Assembly (NCBI GenBank): GCA_943328795.2
Contig: CALQBK020000027.1
Coordinates: 1 to 36,349 of the forward strand
Origin: Bifidobacterium breve
GTDB lineage: Bacteria; Myxococcota_A; UBA796; SXON01
Direction of reading: 5' to 3'
Length of the DNA stretch: 36,349 nt
The notes below the pieces were generated by a model. It was given only the letters and a program-made list of their open reading frames with translations. It had not been told where the DNA came from and made no database searches. This document shows positions 1 to 6,687 of the stretch, piece by piece. The translations under genes and the position numbers were made by a program. Each line of letters begins with the position of its first letter. Position 1 is the stretch's first letter.

Positions 1-767
1 CGCGAGCCCTCGGGTGGTCGCAAAGGGGGCGGCAACAAATTCGTCGCGCTGCGGCAACTCGTCGGGGCCGTGCGCGCCCGCGACCTCCGGTCGGCGATTT
101 GGGCGGTTTTTACAGCGGGCTCAACGTTGTTGACCTCGCCGGTCGGCTCGGGGGCATCGCTGTCTCGTGGGGCGCTCCAACCCTGCTGCGACCGGGGCAC
201 CAGCACCTTCCCGCCGGCCGCCCCCACCGCCTGCTTGGCCGTCGATGTGTTGGCCGTCGCCTGCCCCGCGACCTTCGGCGCGCTCACCTGCAGGACCTGC
301 CAGGTCGTCCTCGGCTGCTTCGTCGCCGTCACGTCACGCTTCGCACGCGCGGCTTGGCGCGCAGCGCGGTCGGCGCCGACCTTCGCCGCCGACGCCTTGC
401 GCCCGGCGTCCGACAAGCCGGTCGCACCGAGCTCGACGGGCACCGAGAGCCAGTCGGCCGGAGGTGGCCGCCTCGGGGGTCGTGCTGGCGCCTTCGGGGG
501 CCGACCCGGGGGCCGCAGGCTGTCCAACGGCGCCCGGGGTGTGCGGATCGCGCTGTGCCGAGGGACGATCAGCTCGCCGCCAGCAGGACCTGTGCGAACG
601 CGGGGGACCGGGCGGCCGGGGATGGCGCTGCTGCCCTTCACGGACGCCCGGGGCGTGGCCGCAGGTGCCAACGGCGTAGACGCCGCCGGCACCGGGGTGG
701 CGGCTTGATCCCGGTCGGGACACCCGCAGCCCCCCGCGCACCCACAGCCGGCCTGCACGGCGCTCAC
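1..767 (-). CDS. Hypothetical protein, partial (runs off left edge)
   Basis: A minus-strand frame starting at GTG 767 stays open to the window edge (at least 255 codons) with almost every third codon base G or C in the first half. The start shares GTGA with the stop of the upstream 110-aa gene, so the two are probably translationally coupled. The protein begins with a Cys-Gly cluster (Cys 8, 10, 14 and 16) and continues as a Pro/Arg/Ala-rich, low-complexity chain with a more ordinary stretch around residues 105-200. I see no signal peptide, membrane segment or catalytic motif and recognise no family. The longer-looking plus-strand frames across 70-839 are Arg/Pro shadow frames. Being the second gene of a pair with another unknown protein, it may form a complex with it, but that is only inference. 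Confidence 0.6.
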   Translation of the reverse strand, partial: MSAVQAGCGCAGGCGCPDRDQAATPVPAASTPLAPAATPRASVKGSSAIPGRPVPRVRTGPAGGELIVPRHSAIRTPRAPLDSLRPPGRPPKAPARPPRRPPPADWLSVPVELGATGLSDAGRKASAAKVGADRAARQAARAKRDVTATKQPRTTWQVLQVSAPKVAGQATANTSTAKQAVGAAGGKVLVPRSQQGWSAPRDSDAPEPTGEVNNVEPAVKTAQIADRRSRARTAPTSCRSATNLLPPPLRPPEGS

Positions 768-1096
768 ACCTTGCCGAGGATGTCGATCAGCGCGACCGGG
801 CCACCCGCGACACCTACGTCGGTACTCCAGCGCAGGTAGCGCAGGAAGTGGCTGATCGTCGTGTGCGTGTTCAGCGTCGCGTTGACCGCCCACGAGGCGC
901 CGGTGAGCGCCGTGAACGCGTCCGGCTCGTTCACGGCCGCGTGCTCCAGCGCCATGTTGCCGGCGCCGCCGGCCTTGAGCACGCGCGCCTGGATCTCCAG
1001 GATCGTGTATGCACCCGCGTCCACCACCTCGCTGCTCACCTGCTTCTGGCTCGCGAGGAGGGTGGTGATGGGCATTTGCCGCCAAACTTCTGCCAT
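764..1096 (-). CDS. Conserved-looking small hypothetical protein (110 aa)
   Basis: The ATG at 1096 is preceded by GGAG with 8 nt spacing, a good ribosome binding site, so I start here rather than at an upstream in-frame codon at 1264 that would add a repeat-encoded Phe-Ala-Pro-Gly-Pro stretch. The protein has alternating hydrophobic/polar segments (for example around LEIQARVLKAG, residues 28-38) and ends with a Val-Ala-Leu-Ile-Asp-Ile strand, which suggests an all-beta fold. The pattern recalls small structural or virion-type proteins, but I cannot name the family. No signal peptide is visible. Its stop overlaps the next gene by GTGA. The ribosome binding site is buried in a 9-bp hairpin (see the regulatory entry), which suggests expression is controlled at translation. 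Confidence 0.7.
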   Translation of the reverse strand: MAEVWRQMPITTLLASQKQVSSEVVDAGAYTILEIQARVLKAGGAGNMALEHAAVNEPDAFTALTGASWAVNATLNTHTTISHFLRYLRWSTDVGVAGGPVALIDILGKV

Positions 1097-1103
1097 TTGT
1101 TTT

Positions 1104-1129
1104 GCTCCGGGGTTGAAAGGCCCCGGAGC
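1104..1129 (-). promoter_or_regulatory. Hairpin that sequesters the ribosome binding site of the 764-1096 gene
   Basis: On the minus-strand RNA the segment GCUCCGGGG (1129-1121) is followed by an 8-nt loop and then CCCCGGAGC (1112-1104). This is a perfect 9-bp stem. The 3' arm contains the GGAG that serves the ATG at 1096. In the folded state the ribosome binding site would be closed. Four further copies of the 5' arm lie upstream in the tandem repeat. Confidence 0.6.
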
Positions 1130-1196
1130 GAAAGGCCCCGGAGCGAAAGGCCCCGGAGCGAAAGGCCCCGGAGCGAAAGGCCCCGGAGCGAAAGGC
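1115..1196. repeat. 15-bp tandem repeat, five perfect copies plus a partial one
   Basis: The plus-strand unit GAAAGGCCCCGGAGC starts at 1115, 1130, 1145, 1160 and 1175 and is perfect in all five; a partial sixth copy (GAAAGGC) ends at 1196. Because 15 is a multiple of three, every frame on both strands stays open and yields Phe-Ala-Pro-Gly-Pro-like peptides. There are no spacers, so this is not a CRISPR array. Copy number could change by slippage. It lies immediately upstream of the 110-aa gene's ribosome binding site and carries the complement of that site in each unit. Confidence 0.9.
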
Positions 1197-1353
1197 AAGG
1201 AGAGAATAGCACGTGCGCGGCGACCGCGGGAATTTTTTTCTCTGCGCCAGGCGGAGCAACCCAAGGGGGGCGTCCCCCTATCTCAGGCTCTGCCACGAGC
1301 GCTGCCTCCTGTCGCCGTCCCGCCCCCGCCCGCCGCCGCGCTACCTTGCCCCC
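1197..1353. other. Non-coding stretch between divergent genes
   Basis: Between the tandem repeat and the first possible plus-strand start I see no convincing gene; 1097-1353 as a whole is non-coding. It must hold the promoter of the minus-strand pair. The only visible features are a run of seven T at about 1231-1238 within otherwise GC-rich sequence and, at 1342-1347, a TACCTT box 6 nt before GTG 1354. Confidence 0.5.
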
Positions 1354-1443
1354 GTGATGCCGTCAGCGACCTCCCGCTCGAACCCGACGCCGCGTGAGGC
1401 GACCGGTGCGCTCCCGCGCCTCGACTGCGTGGTGGCGCGGTGA
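1354..1443 (+). CDS. Possible 29-aa leader ORF ahead of the SRPBCC gene
   Basis: GTG 1354 (followed at once by ATG 1357) lies 6 nt after TACCTT, the same layout as other starts in this window that look leaderless. The frame runs 29 codons and its TGA (1441-1443) overlaps the GTG start of the SRPBCC gene in the sequence GTGA. The peptide is Ser/Pro/Arg-rich without recognisable motifs. It may be a leader peptide that couples translation to the next gene, or a chance frame. The position of the promoter-like box is the main reason to list it. Confidence 0.3.
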   Translation: MMPSATSRSNPTPREATGALPRLDCVVAR

Positions 1444-1877
1444 GCGTTGACATCCTCACGGAGATCCGCATCGCCCGCCCACGCGCCGACGTCGCGGCGT
1501 TCGCCGGGGACCCGAGCCGCGCGCCGGACTGGTACGTGAACATCACGTCCGTCGAGTGGCAGACGGACCCGCCTTTGGCCGTCGGGTCACGCGTCGCGTT
1601 CGTCGCGCACTTCCTGGGCAAGCGGCTCGCCTACACCTACGCGATCCGGGAGCTCGTCCCGGGCGAGCGCCTCGTGATGTCCACGTCCGAGGGCCCGTTC
1701 CCGATGGAGACCACGTACACCTGGGCGGACGACGGCGCGGGCACCCGGATGACGCTGCGCAACACGGGCAACCCAACTGGGTTCGCGGCCTGGACCGCGC
1801 CGCTGATGTCGGTGATGATGCGGCGGGCCAACGACGCCGACCTGGCCAAGCTCAAATCCGTGTTGGAGGCGGGGTAG
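1440..1877 (+). CDS. SRPBCC family protein (polyketide cyclase/dehydrase-like)
   Basis: The 145-aa product has the START/Bet v1-like layout: an N-terminal strand with Ile-Arg-Ile-Ala-Arg-Pro followed by Val-Ala-Ala-Phe, a Pro-Asp-Trp turn at residues 29-31, paired central strands (Gly-Ser-Arg-Val-Ala-Phe; Arg-Leu-Ala-Tyr-Thr-Tyr), a Thr-Thr-Tyr-Thr-Trp strand, and a long C-terminal helix ending in Ala-Asp-Leu-Ala-Lys-Leu-Lys. Members of this superfamily bind hydrophobic ligands in a helix-grip cavity; the ligand cannot be predicted here. No signal peptide is present, so it should be cytoplasmic. The GTG start overlaps the stop of a possible leader ORF. It converges on the HmuY-like gene with a 27-bp gap and no obvious terminator. 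Confidence 0.75.
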   Translation: MSVDILTEIRIARPRADVAAFAGDPSRAPDWYVNITSVEWQTDPPLAVGSRVAFVAHFLGKRLAYTYAIRELVPGERLVMSTSEGPFPMETTYTWADDGAGTRMTLRNTGNPTGFAAWTAPLMSVMMRRANDADLAKLKSVLEAG

Positions 1878-1904
1878 ACGGGCGCTTCGGCCCCAGCCCA
1901 ACTC

Positions 1905-2651
1905 CTACAGAAACGCCCACCGGAACGTGAAGTACCCGCCCTCTTCGTTCGTGGTCCCGGTGGAGTTGCACTCCTCTTGCCCGTCCCCGCCGTAGTACGC
2001 CTCGACGCGCAGCTTGAGCACGCTGCCGTCCGCCTGCTGGATCAGGAACGGCTGCCCCGTGGTGGTGAGGCAGTTCTCGTAGCCCCACCACGGCCCCATC
2101 ACGACCTGCGGGCTCCCGGGCAACCCCGACGAGTCGTTCACGATCGTGCAGTCGTCGGTGTAGTAGTCGTCCATCGCGAACGTGATGCCCTCGGGCACCT
2201 CCGCCAGGTCCTCGTACGTGTAGCCGTCGCCCATCACAGCCGCGCCGACGCAGGAGGGGCCGCTGTCCCCGCCGTTCAAGCGCAGGATGAACCGGCGCAG
2301 CGCCATGTCCCAGTCCATCGACTCGAGCGCGCTCTCGTCGTCGATGTCGACGCGAACTGCACCGTCGGCGGTGAACTTGATGTAGACCCAAGGGTTGTCG
2401 CTCGCGTTGGACATGCCGCCGGCGGAGGCGTCGACGGTGGTCAAGAAGTCCGCGCCGTCCGTGGTGTTCGCCACGTCGGCGTCGCTCACCTTGTCGTCGT
2501 GCAGCGAGAGGTCCAAGATCATCTCGTCGACGCACGGCACGTCGGTCGGCTCCTCGCACACGGCGTCGACCGCGCTGGTGTCGGAGTCGTTAGCAGAGCC
2601 AGTGTCGTCGGACTTACCGGTGCAGGCGAGGAGCAGGAGGGCGGTGATCAT
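1905..2651 (-). CDS. HmuY family lipoprotein
   Basis: A 248-aa lipoprotein. The signal peptide is only nine residues before the lipobox Cys 10 (Leu-Leu-Ala-Cys) and has no basic residue; an in-frame TAG 12 nt upstream of the ATG rules out a longer N-terminus apart from a rare ATT start. An Asp/Ser/Thr-rich linker follows. The core carries the HmuY-type pattern: a strand with Trp-Val-Tyr-Ile-Lys-Phe, the hallmark Trp-Asp-Met-Ala-Leu-Arg-Arg-Phe near residues 118-125, then Arg-Leu-Asn-Gly-Gly. HmuY of Porphyromonas is a haem-binding outer-membrane lipoprotein; many distant relatives have no proven haem binding, so the function is inferred. The start has no Shine-Dalgarno, but TAGATT lies 6 nt upstream. 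Confidence 0.75.
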   Translation of the reverse strand: MITALLLLACTGKSDDTGSANDSDTSAVDAVCEEPTDVPCVDEMILDLSLHDDKVSDADVANTTDGADFLTTVDASAGGMSNASDNPWVYIKFTADGAVRVDIDDESALESMDWDMALRRFILRLNGGDSGPSCVGAAVMGDGYTYEDLAEVPEGITFAMDDYYTDDCTIVNDSSGLPGSPQVVMGPWWGYENCLTTTGQPFLIQQADGSVLKLRVEAYYGGDGQEECNSTGTTNEEGGYFTFRWAFL

Positions 2652-2657
2652 CGCGGC

Positions 2658-2663
2658 AATCTA
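2658..2663 (-). promoter_or_regulatory. Putative -10 box for a leaderless transcript (HmuY-like gene)
   Basis: TAGATT on the minus strand, 6 nt before ATG 2651 with no Shine-Dalgarno between. If this is the -10 element, transcription would begin at or next to the start codon. Confidence 0.4.
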
Positions 2664-2759
2664 ACCCGACGTCGGCGGTGAAACATGAGAATGTCGTGAA
2701 CTTCGCCCGCCGGTTTGAGCGTCCGGGCGCGCACAGCGACCCGGCGGGGCAAGCCGATA

Positions 2760-2765
2760 TACCTT
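2760..2765 (+). promoter_or_regulatory. Putative -10 box for a leaderless transcript (subtilase gene)
   Basis: TACCTT lies 7 nt before ATG 2773. A GGAG at 2766-2769 is only 3 nt from the ATG, too close for normal initiation, so a leaderless start is more likely. Confidence 0.4.
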
Positions 2766-2772
2766 GGAGCCC

Positions 2773-4158
2773 ATGCCCTTCCTCACCCTCGCCGACCTCG
2801 CGCCGGGCCCCGATGCCCTCTCTCTCGTCGCGCGCCCCGGGTCCGCCTCCGCCGTGGAGCTCCGCACCTGGCCGCGGGTGATCGTCCAGACCTCGACGCC
2901 TCCGCCCGGGGCCCGCTCGCTCGGCGGGGACTTCTGGGTCGTCGCGGCCGACGACCCGCTCGGGCGCGCCCAGGAGCTCGTCGCGGCCGGCGCGATCGAC
3001 GCTTTCCCCGACCTCGTGCGGCACCCCGTGCGCCGCGGCGACACCGCTGCCCCCGACGCGACGTTCGACGACCCGAGCTACGGCGGGCAGTGGTACCTCG
3101 ACGAGCTCGGCATGCCCGAGCTCTATGCCCAGTCCCTCGGGAGCGCGGACGTCCGCCTGGCAGTGGTCGACAGCGGGATCGACATCACCTCGACGGACCT
3201 GGCCGCGAAGGTGTCCGACCCCTACGACGCCTACTCCGACGACGACGACCCCTCGCCGGACCCCGGCGAGTTCTGCACCGACGGGTCCGACGACATCTGC
3301 GATGAGCACGGCACCGCCGTCTCCGGCATCTCGGCGTCCATCGCGAACAACGGCTTCGGCATCGTCGGGATGTGCCCCGAGTGCACCCTGGTCCCAATCA
3401 AGCTGCTCGGCGAAGGCGGCTCCGGCGGCTCGCTCTCCACCGAGGTCGCGGCCTACCAATACGCGCTCGAGGCCGACGCGTGGGTCATCAACAACTCGTG
3501 GGGGTACACCGAGTACACGCCCGCTCCCTCGATGCTTGCGAACCTGATCGATCGCGTGTCTACGGAGAACCGCGGCGGGCTCGGCGCCGTCGTCGTATTC
3601 GCAGCCGGCAACGACGACCGCGAGCTGATGGACGACGAGATGGAGGCGCTGCCAACCGTGCTCTGCGTCTCCGCGACGGACAGCTACGGCAACCCGACCA
3701 ACTACACCAACTACGGCGGCCCCATCGACGTCGCAGCGCCGAGCGCGACGGTCTCGATCGCGCCGGGCGACACGGTGATCACCAACTTTGGCGGCACCAG
3801 CGCGGCGTCCCCGGTGGTGGCCGGGCTCGCGGGGTGGATCCTTTCCGTCAACCCTGGGCTCAGCGCGGAGGAGGTGCGAGACCTGGTCACGTCGACGGCG
3901 ATCCAGTCGCCGTTGGAGATGCCGGACGAGGAGGGCAAGACCCTGCACTACGGCTGGGGCAACATCTCGCCGCTGGACATCCTCGGCGAGCTGTTCCCCG
4001 CGGTCGAGGACACCGCCGGCGAAGACACGTCGGGCGGCTGCGGGTGTTCCACGGGGAACAATGCCCCGGCGCCGCTCTCTCCGCTCCGCGGGGTGGCCCT
4101 CGTTGGGGTCGCGTTGGCAGGCGCCTTACTTCGCCGCGCGGACCGGGGGCCGACGTGA
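2773..4158 (+). CDS. Subtilisin-like (S8) serine protease with MYXO-CTERM-type tail
   Basis: A 461-aa subtilase. The catalytic triad is visible: Asp 133 in VVDSGID, His 179 in DEHGTAVSGI and Ser 343 in GGTSAASP; the oxyanion Asn 280 is in FAAGND. After the protease domain come Glu/Asp/Thr residues, Gly-Gly-Cys-Gly-Cys, a hydrophobic segment and a basic end, the layout of MYXO-CTERM surface-sorting tails. The ATG at 2773 is preferred over TTG 2764. Neither start gives a signal peptide, and a TGA at 2716 closes the frame upstream, which is odd for a protein with a sorting tail. The first 95 residues may act as a propeptide-like N domain. It overlaps the downstream metalloprotease gene by GTGA, so the two proteases are made together. 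Confidence 0.9.
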   Translation: MPFLTLADLAPGPDALSLVARPGSASAVELRTWPRVIVQTSTPPPGARSLGGDFWVVAADDPLGRAQELVAAGAIDAFPDLVRHPVRRGDTAAPDATFDDPSYGGQWYLDELGMPELYAQSLGSADVRLAVVDSGIDITSTDLAAKVSDPYDAYSDDDDPSPDPGEFCTDGSDDICDEHGTAVSGISASIANNGFGIVGMCPECTLVPIKLLGEGGSGGSLSTEVAAYQYALEADAWVINNSWGYTEYTPAPSMLANLIDRVSTENRGGLGAVVVFAAGNDDRELMDDEMEALPTVLCVSATDSYGNPTNYTNYGGPIDVAAPSATVSIAPGDTVITNFGGTSAASPVVAGLAGWILSVNPGLSAEEVRDLVTSTAIQSPLEMPDEEGKTLHYGWGNISPLDILGELFPAVEDTAGEDTSGGCGCSTGNNAPAPLSPLRGVALVGVALAGALLRRADRGPT

Positions 4159-5498
4159 TCCTCGCCTTCGCCCAACTCGCGCTCGCCCGCCCAACCGAGG
4201 GCGGGCTCTACCGCTTCGACGACACCGACGTCGTCACCTACGTCGACAGCGCGAACGGCCTCGCGCGGGTCTACTACAGCACCGAGGGCCCCAACGTCGT
4301 GAAGGAGGGGGACGAGGACGGCAACGGCGTGCCTGACTTCGCCGAGCTCGTCGGCGCGTACACCGAGGACGTGCTGGCCACCTACGTGGACGCGGGGTTT
4401 CGCCCGCTCGTCTCGGACGAGGGCCGCGGTGGGTCGGACGCGATGGACGTGTACTTGGTGGACTTTGGCGGGGACGCCGACGGCGCCTACTCCCCCGAGA
4501 CCTGCGACGGCGACATCTGCTCTGGGTTCTTCACGATGGAGAACGACTTCCAGGGGTACGGCTACTCCAACGTCGAGAGCGCGGTCAGCACGCTCACCTC
4601 GCACGAGCTCTTCCACGCAGAGCAGGCCGCGTACAACAGCGGCGAGGAGAGTTGGTACGCGGAGGGCACGGCCGTGTGGGCCGAGCGCTTCTTCGACCCG
4701 ACGAGCGAGGACTTCGTGTGGTTCTGCGGCGCGTACTTGGAGGACACCGGTCGCAGCTTGAACGTGCCCCCGACTGGCCCCGTCCCTACGTTCGCGTACG
4801 CGACGGCGATCTGGTGGGAATTCGTGACGCTGCGGTACGGCGACGACTGGATGGTCGACTACCTCGACGCGACCGCGGCCGGCGACGACTTGGTCGAGGC
4901 GTTGGACGCGCGCGTGGACCTGTCCACGGATTTTGTCGACTTCGCCGCTTGGAACCTCCGCACCGGCCGGCTGGCCGGCGGAATGGACGAGGGCTACGAC
5001 TTCGCCGCCGAGATCGGCCCGCCGACGTTCGAGGACTCCGCGAGCGCGCTCGACGACGACCAGCGGTTCTACCCGCTCGCGACGACCTACTACAAGCTCA
5101 AGTGGGACGGCGGCGACGTGCAGTTTGGCCTCGAGGCCGACGCCCCGGACCTCGTGTTCCAGCTGTGGGGGACGGACGCCGAGGGGGTCGTCACCGGGCT
5201 CGTCGCCGAGCCTGAGTCGGTCGCTGGGATCGTGGACTTGGGCGACCTACCGGCGGGGGACTACTACTTCCTGGGGGTCAATCCAACGTTGGCGGAGAAC
5301 TCCACAAAGGTCCGCTTCTGCCTCGGGGCGGACGCTACGGCGTGCGCTCCTGCAGAGGACACCGGGGACACCGGCGACACCGCGGGCGCAGGGACCGACG
5401 AGCCCGGCGGCTGCGCCTGTGGGACCGCCGGGGCCGACCCGTCGGGGGTGCTGTTGGCGGGCGCGCTCGCGGTCCTGGTGCGACGCAAATCACGCTGA
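4155..5498 (+). CDS. MXAN_6640-like secreted metalloprotease with MYXO-CTERM-type tail
   Basis: A 447-aa protein starting at the GTG that overlaps the subtilase stop. A very short signal peptide (about 11 residues ending Ala-Leu-Ala) precedes the mature part. The zinc site is HELFH at residues 150-154, followed about 20 residues later by a Trp-Tyr-Ala-Glu-Gly-Thr-Ala-Val-Trp segment that probably supplies the third ligand (Glu), as in the MXAN_6640 family of putative metalloproteases. A Gly-Asp-Glu-Asp-Gly-Asn-Gly-Val-Pro-Asp loop near residue 53 looks like a calcium-binding turn. A C-terminal beta region, an Asp-Thr-Gly-Asp-Thr linker, Gly-Gly-Cys-Ala-Cys, a hydrophobic helix and Arg-Arg-Lys form the sorting tail. 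Its 3' end overlaps the convergent transporter gene by 9 bp. Confidence 0.8.
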   Translation: MILAFAQLALARPTEGGLYRFDDTDVVTYVDSANGLARVYYSTEGPNVVKEGDEDGNGVPDFAELVGAYTEDVLATYVDAGFRPLVSDEGRGGSDAMDVYLVDFGGDADGAYSPETCDGDICSGFFTMENDFQGYGYSNVESAVSTLTSHELFHAEQAAYNSGEESWYAEGTAVWAERFFDPTSEDFVWFCGAYLEDTGRSLNVPPTGPVPTFAYATAIWWEFVTLRYGDDWMVDYLDATAAGDDLVEALDARVDLSTDFVDFAAWNLRTGRLAGGMDEGYDFAAEIGPPTFEDSASALDDDQRFYPLATTYYKLKWDGGDVQFGLEADAPDLVFQLWGTDAEGVVTGLVAEPESVAGIVDLGDLPAGDYYFLGVNPTLAENSTKVRFCLGADATACAPAEDTGDTGDTAGAGTDEPGGCACGTAGADPSGVLLAGALAVLVRRKSR

Positions 5499-6668
5499 CG
5501 CGGGCGGGGCGGACGGGGGCTGCGCCCGGGAGAGCAGGGCGAGGCCGATGGACGCGGCCAGGGCCAACGCTGCGCCCGTCGCCAACGCCGGGAGGGCGCT
5601 CGTGGCTTGCCAGATCGCGCCGATGAGCAACGACGCCGGAAGGGCCATGACGCCGTTCGTGAAGTTGTACCAACCGAACGCGCTGCCCCGAAGCTCGACG
5701 GGGACGACGTCGCGCACCAGCGCCTTCTCCACCGGCTCGGTGAGCCCGAAGTACGCGCCGTAGGTGAGGAACAACGCCCACGCGTGCCAGGGCTCGGTGG
5801 CGAGGCCGAGCAGCAGGTAGACCGCCGCGTACACGAGCCACCCGGCGATGATCGCGTGCTGGCGCTTCATCCGGTCGCCGAGCGCGCCGCCGACGAACGA
5901 CCACCCGACCTTCGACACGTGGAACGCGCTCCACAAGATGGGCAACAGCGCGTCCGCGACGCCGAGCTCGCGGGCCCGCAGGAGCAAGAACGCGTCGGAC
6001 GAGTTCCCGAGCCCAAAGAGCGCGAGCAACCCGAGCAGGCGCCAGAACGCCGGGGGCAAGCGGCCCGCAGGGCCGGGCGCCGCGACCTTCACCGGCGCAG
6101 GCTCGGGGGCGCGCTCCGGCACGACGAGCGTGGTCACCAGCGCGAGCGCGCCGGGGATCGCGGCGCACAGGAACACCGTGCGCATGTCCAACCCGAGCCC
6201 GAGCAGGCCCGCGGCGATCAACGGCCCAACGACAGCCCCGGCGTGGTCCATCGCGCGGTGGAAGCCGAACGCCCGCGCCGCCATGCCCTCGGGCGCGGCG
6301 TCGGCGATCAGCGCGTCCCGGGGCGCACCCCGCACGCCCTTCCCAACACGGTCGGTCAGCCGCACGACCAGCACGTGCCAGGGCGCGCTCGCGAACGCGA
6401 CCAGGGGCCGCACGACACCCGCGAGCCCGTACCCGCCGACGATCAGCGGCTTCCGCATCCCCAGCCGGTCCGACAGCCGCCCGGCGACCAGCTTCAGCAA
6501 GCTGGCGACGAGGTCAGCGGCCCCTTCGACGATGCCCAGGAACGCGGGCGAGGCCCCGAGCACCGTGGTGAGGAACACGGGCAGCAGCGGGAAGATCATC
6601 TCCGAGCCGGCGTCGGTGAAGAAGCTGGTCAGCCCGAGGAGGACGACGGTGAGCGGGAGACGGCGCAT
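5490..6668 (-). CDS. MFS transporter
   Basis: A 392-aa inner-membrane protein with about 12 hydrophobic segments. The MFS loop 2-3 signature is seen as Gly-Arg-Leu-Ser-Asp-Arg-Leu-Gly-Met-Arg-Lys near residue 60, with related basic loops at Asp-Arg-Val-Gly-Lys-Gly-Val-Arg (residues about 105-112) and Gly-Asp-Arg-Met-Lys-Arg in the second half. The substrate cannot be told; the Arg-Gly-Ala-Pro-Arg-Asp-Ala motif and overall look recall MFS drug or metabolite exporters. I start at ATG 6668, just before the first membrane segment, rather than at an upstream codon at 6806 that would overlap the POT gene and add an Arg/Ser-rich shadow. A GATAGCCC element sits 5 nt upstream and no Shine-Dalgarno is seen. 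It follows the POT transporter gene by 19 bp. Confidence 0.85.
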   Translation of the reverse strand: MRRLPLTVVLLGLTSFFTDAGSEMIFPLLPVFLTTVLGASPAFLGIVEGAADLVASLLKLVAGRLSDRLGMRKPLIVGGYGLAGVVRPLVAFASAPWHVLVVRLTDRVGKGVRGAPRDALIADAAPEGMAARAFGFHRAMDHAGAVVGPLIAAGLLGLGLDMRTVFLCAAIPGALALVTTLVVPERAPEPAPVKVAAPGPAGRLPPAFWRLLGLLALFGLGNSSDAFLLLRARELGVADALLPILWSAFHVSKVGWSFVGGALGDRMKRQHAIIAGWLVYAAVYLLLGLATEPWHAWALFLTYGAYFGLTEPVEKALVRDVVPVELRGSAFGWYNFTNGVMALPASLLIGAIWQATSALPALATGAALALAASIGLALLSRAQPPSAPPASA

Positions 6669-6687
6669 TGGGGGGGCTATCCGCCTG

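Noticed and set aside
70-839. Several plus-strand frames of 170-246 codons at the left edge
   Set aside because: The minus-strand frame from GTG 767 has better third-position GC and a coupled start; the plus-strand frames are its shadows.
1115-1196. CRISPR array
   Set aside because: The 15-bp units are directly adjacent with no spacers, and no cas genes are present.
1097-1264. Longer start for the 110-aa protein through the repeat
   Set aside because: It would add a Phe-Ala-Pro-Gly-Pro repeat and ignore the well-placed GGAG before ATG 1096. It cannot be fully excluded.
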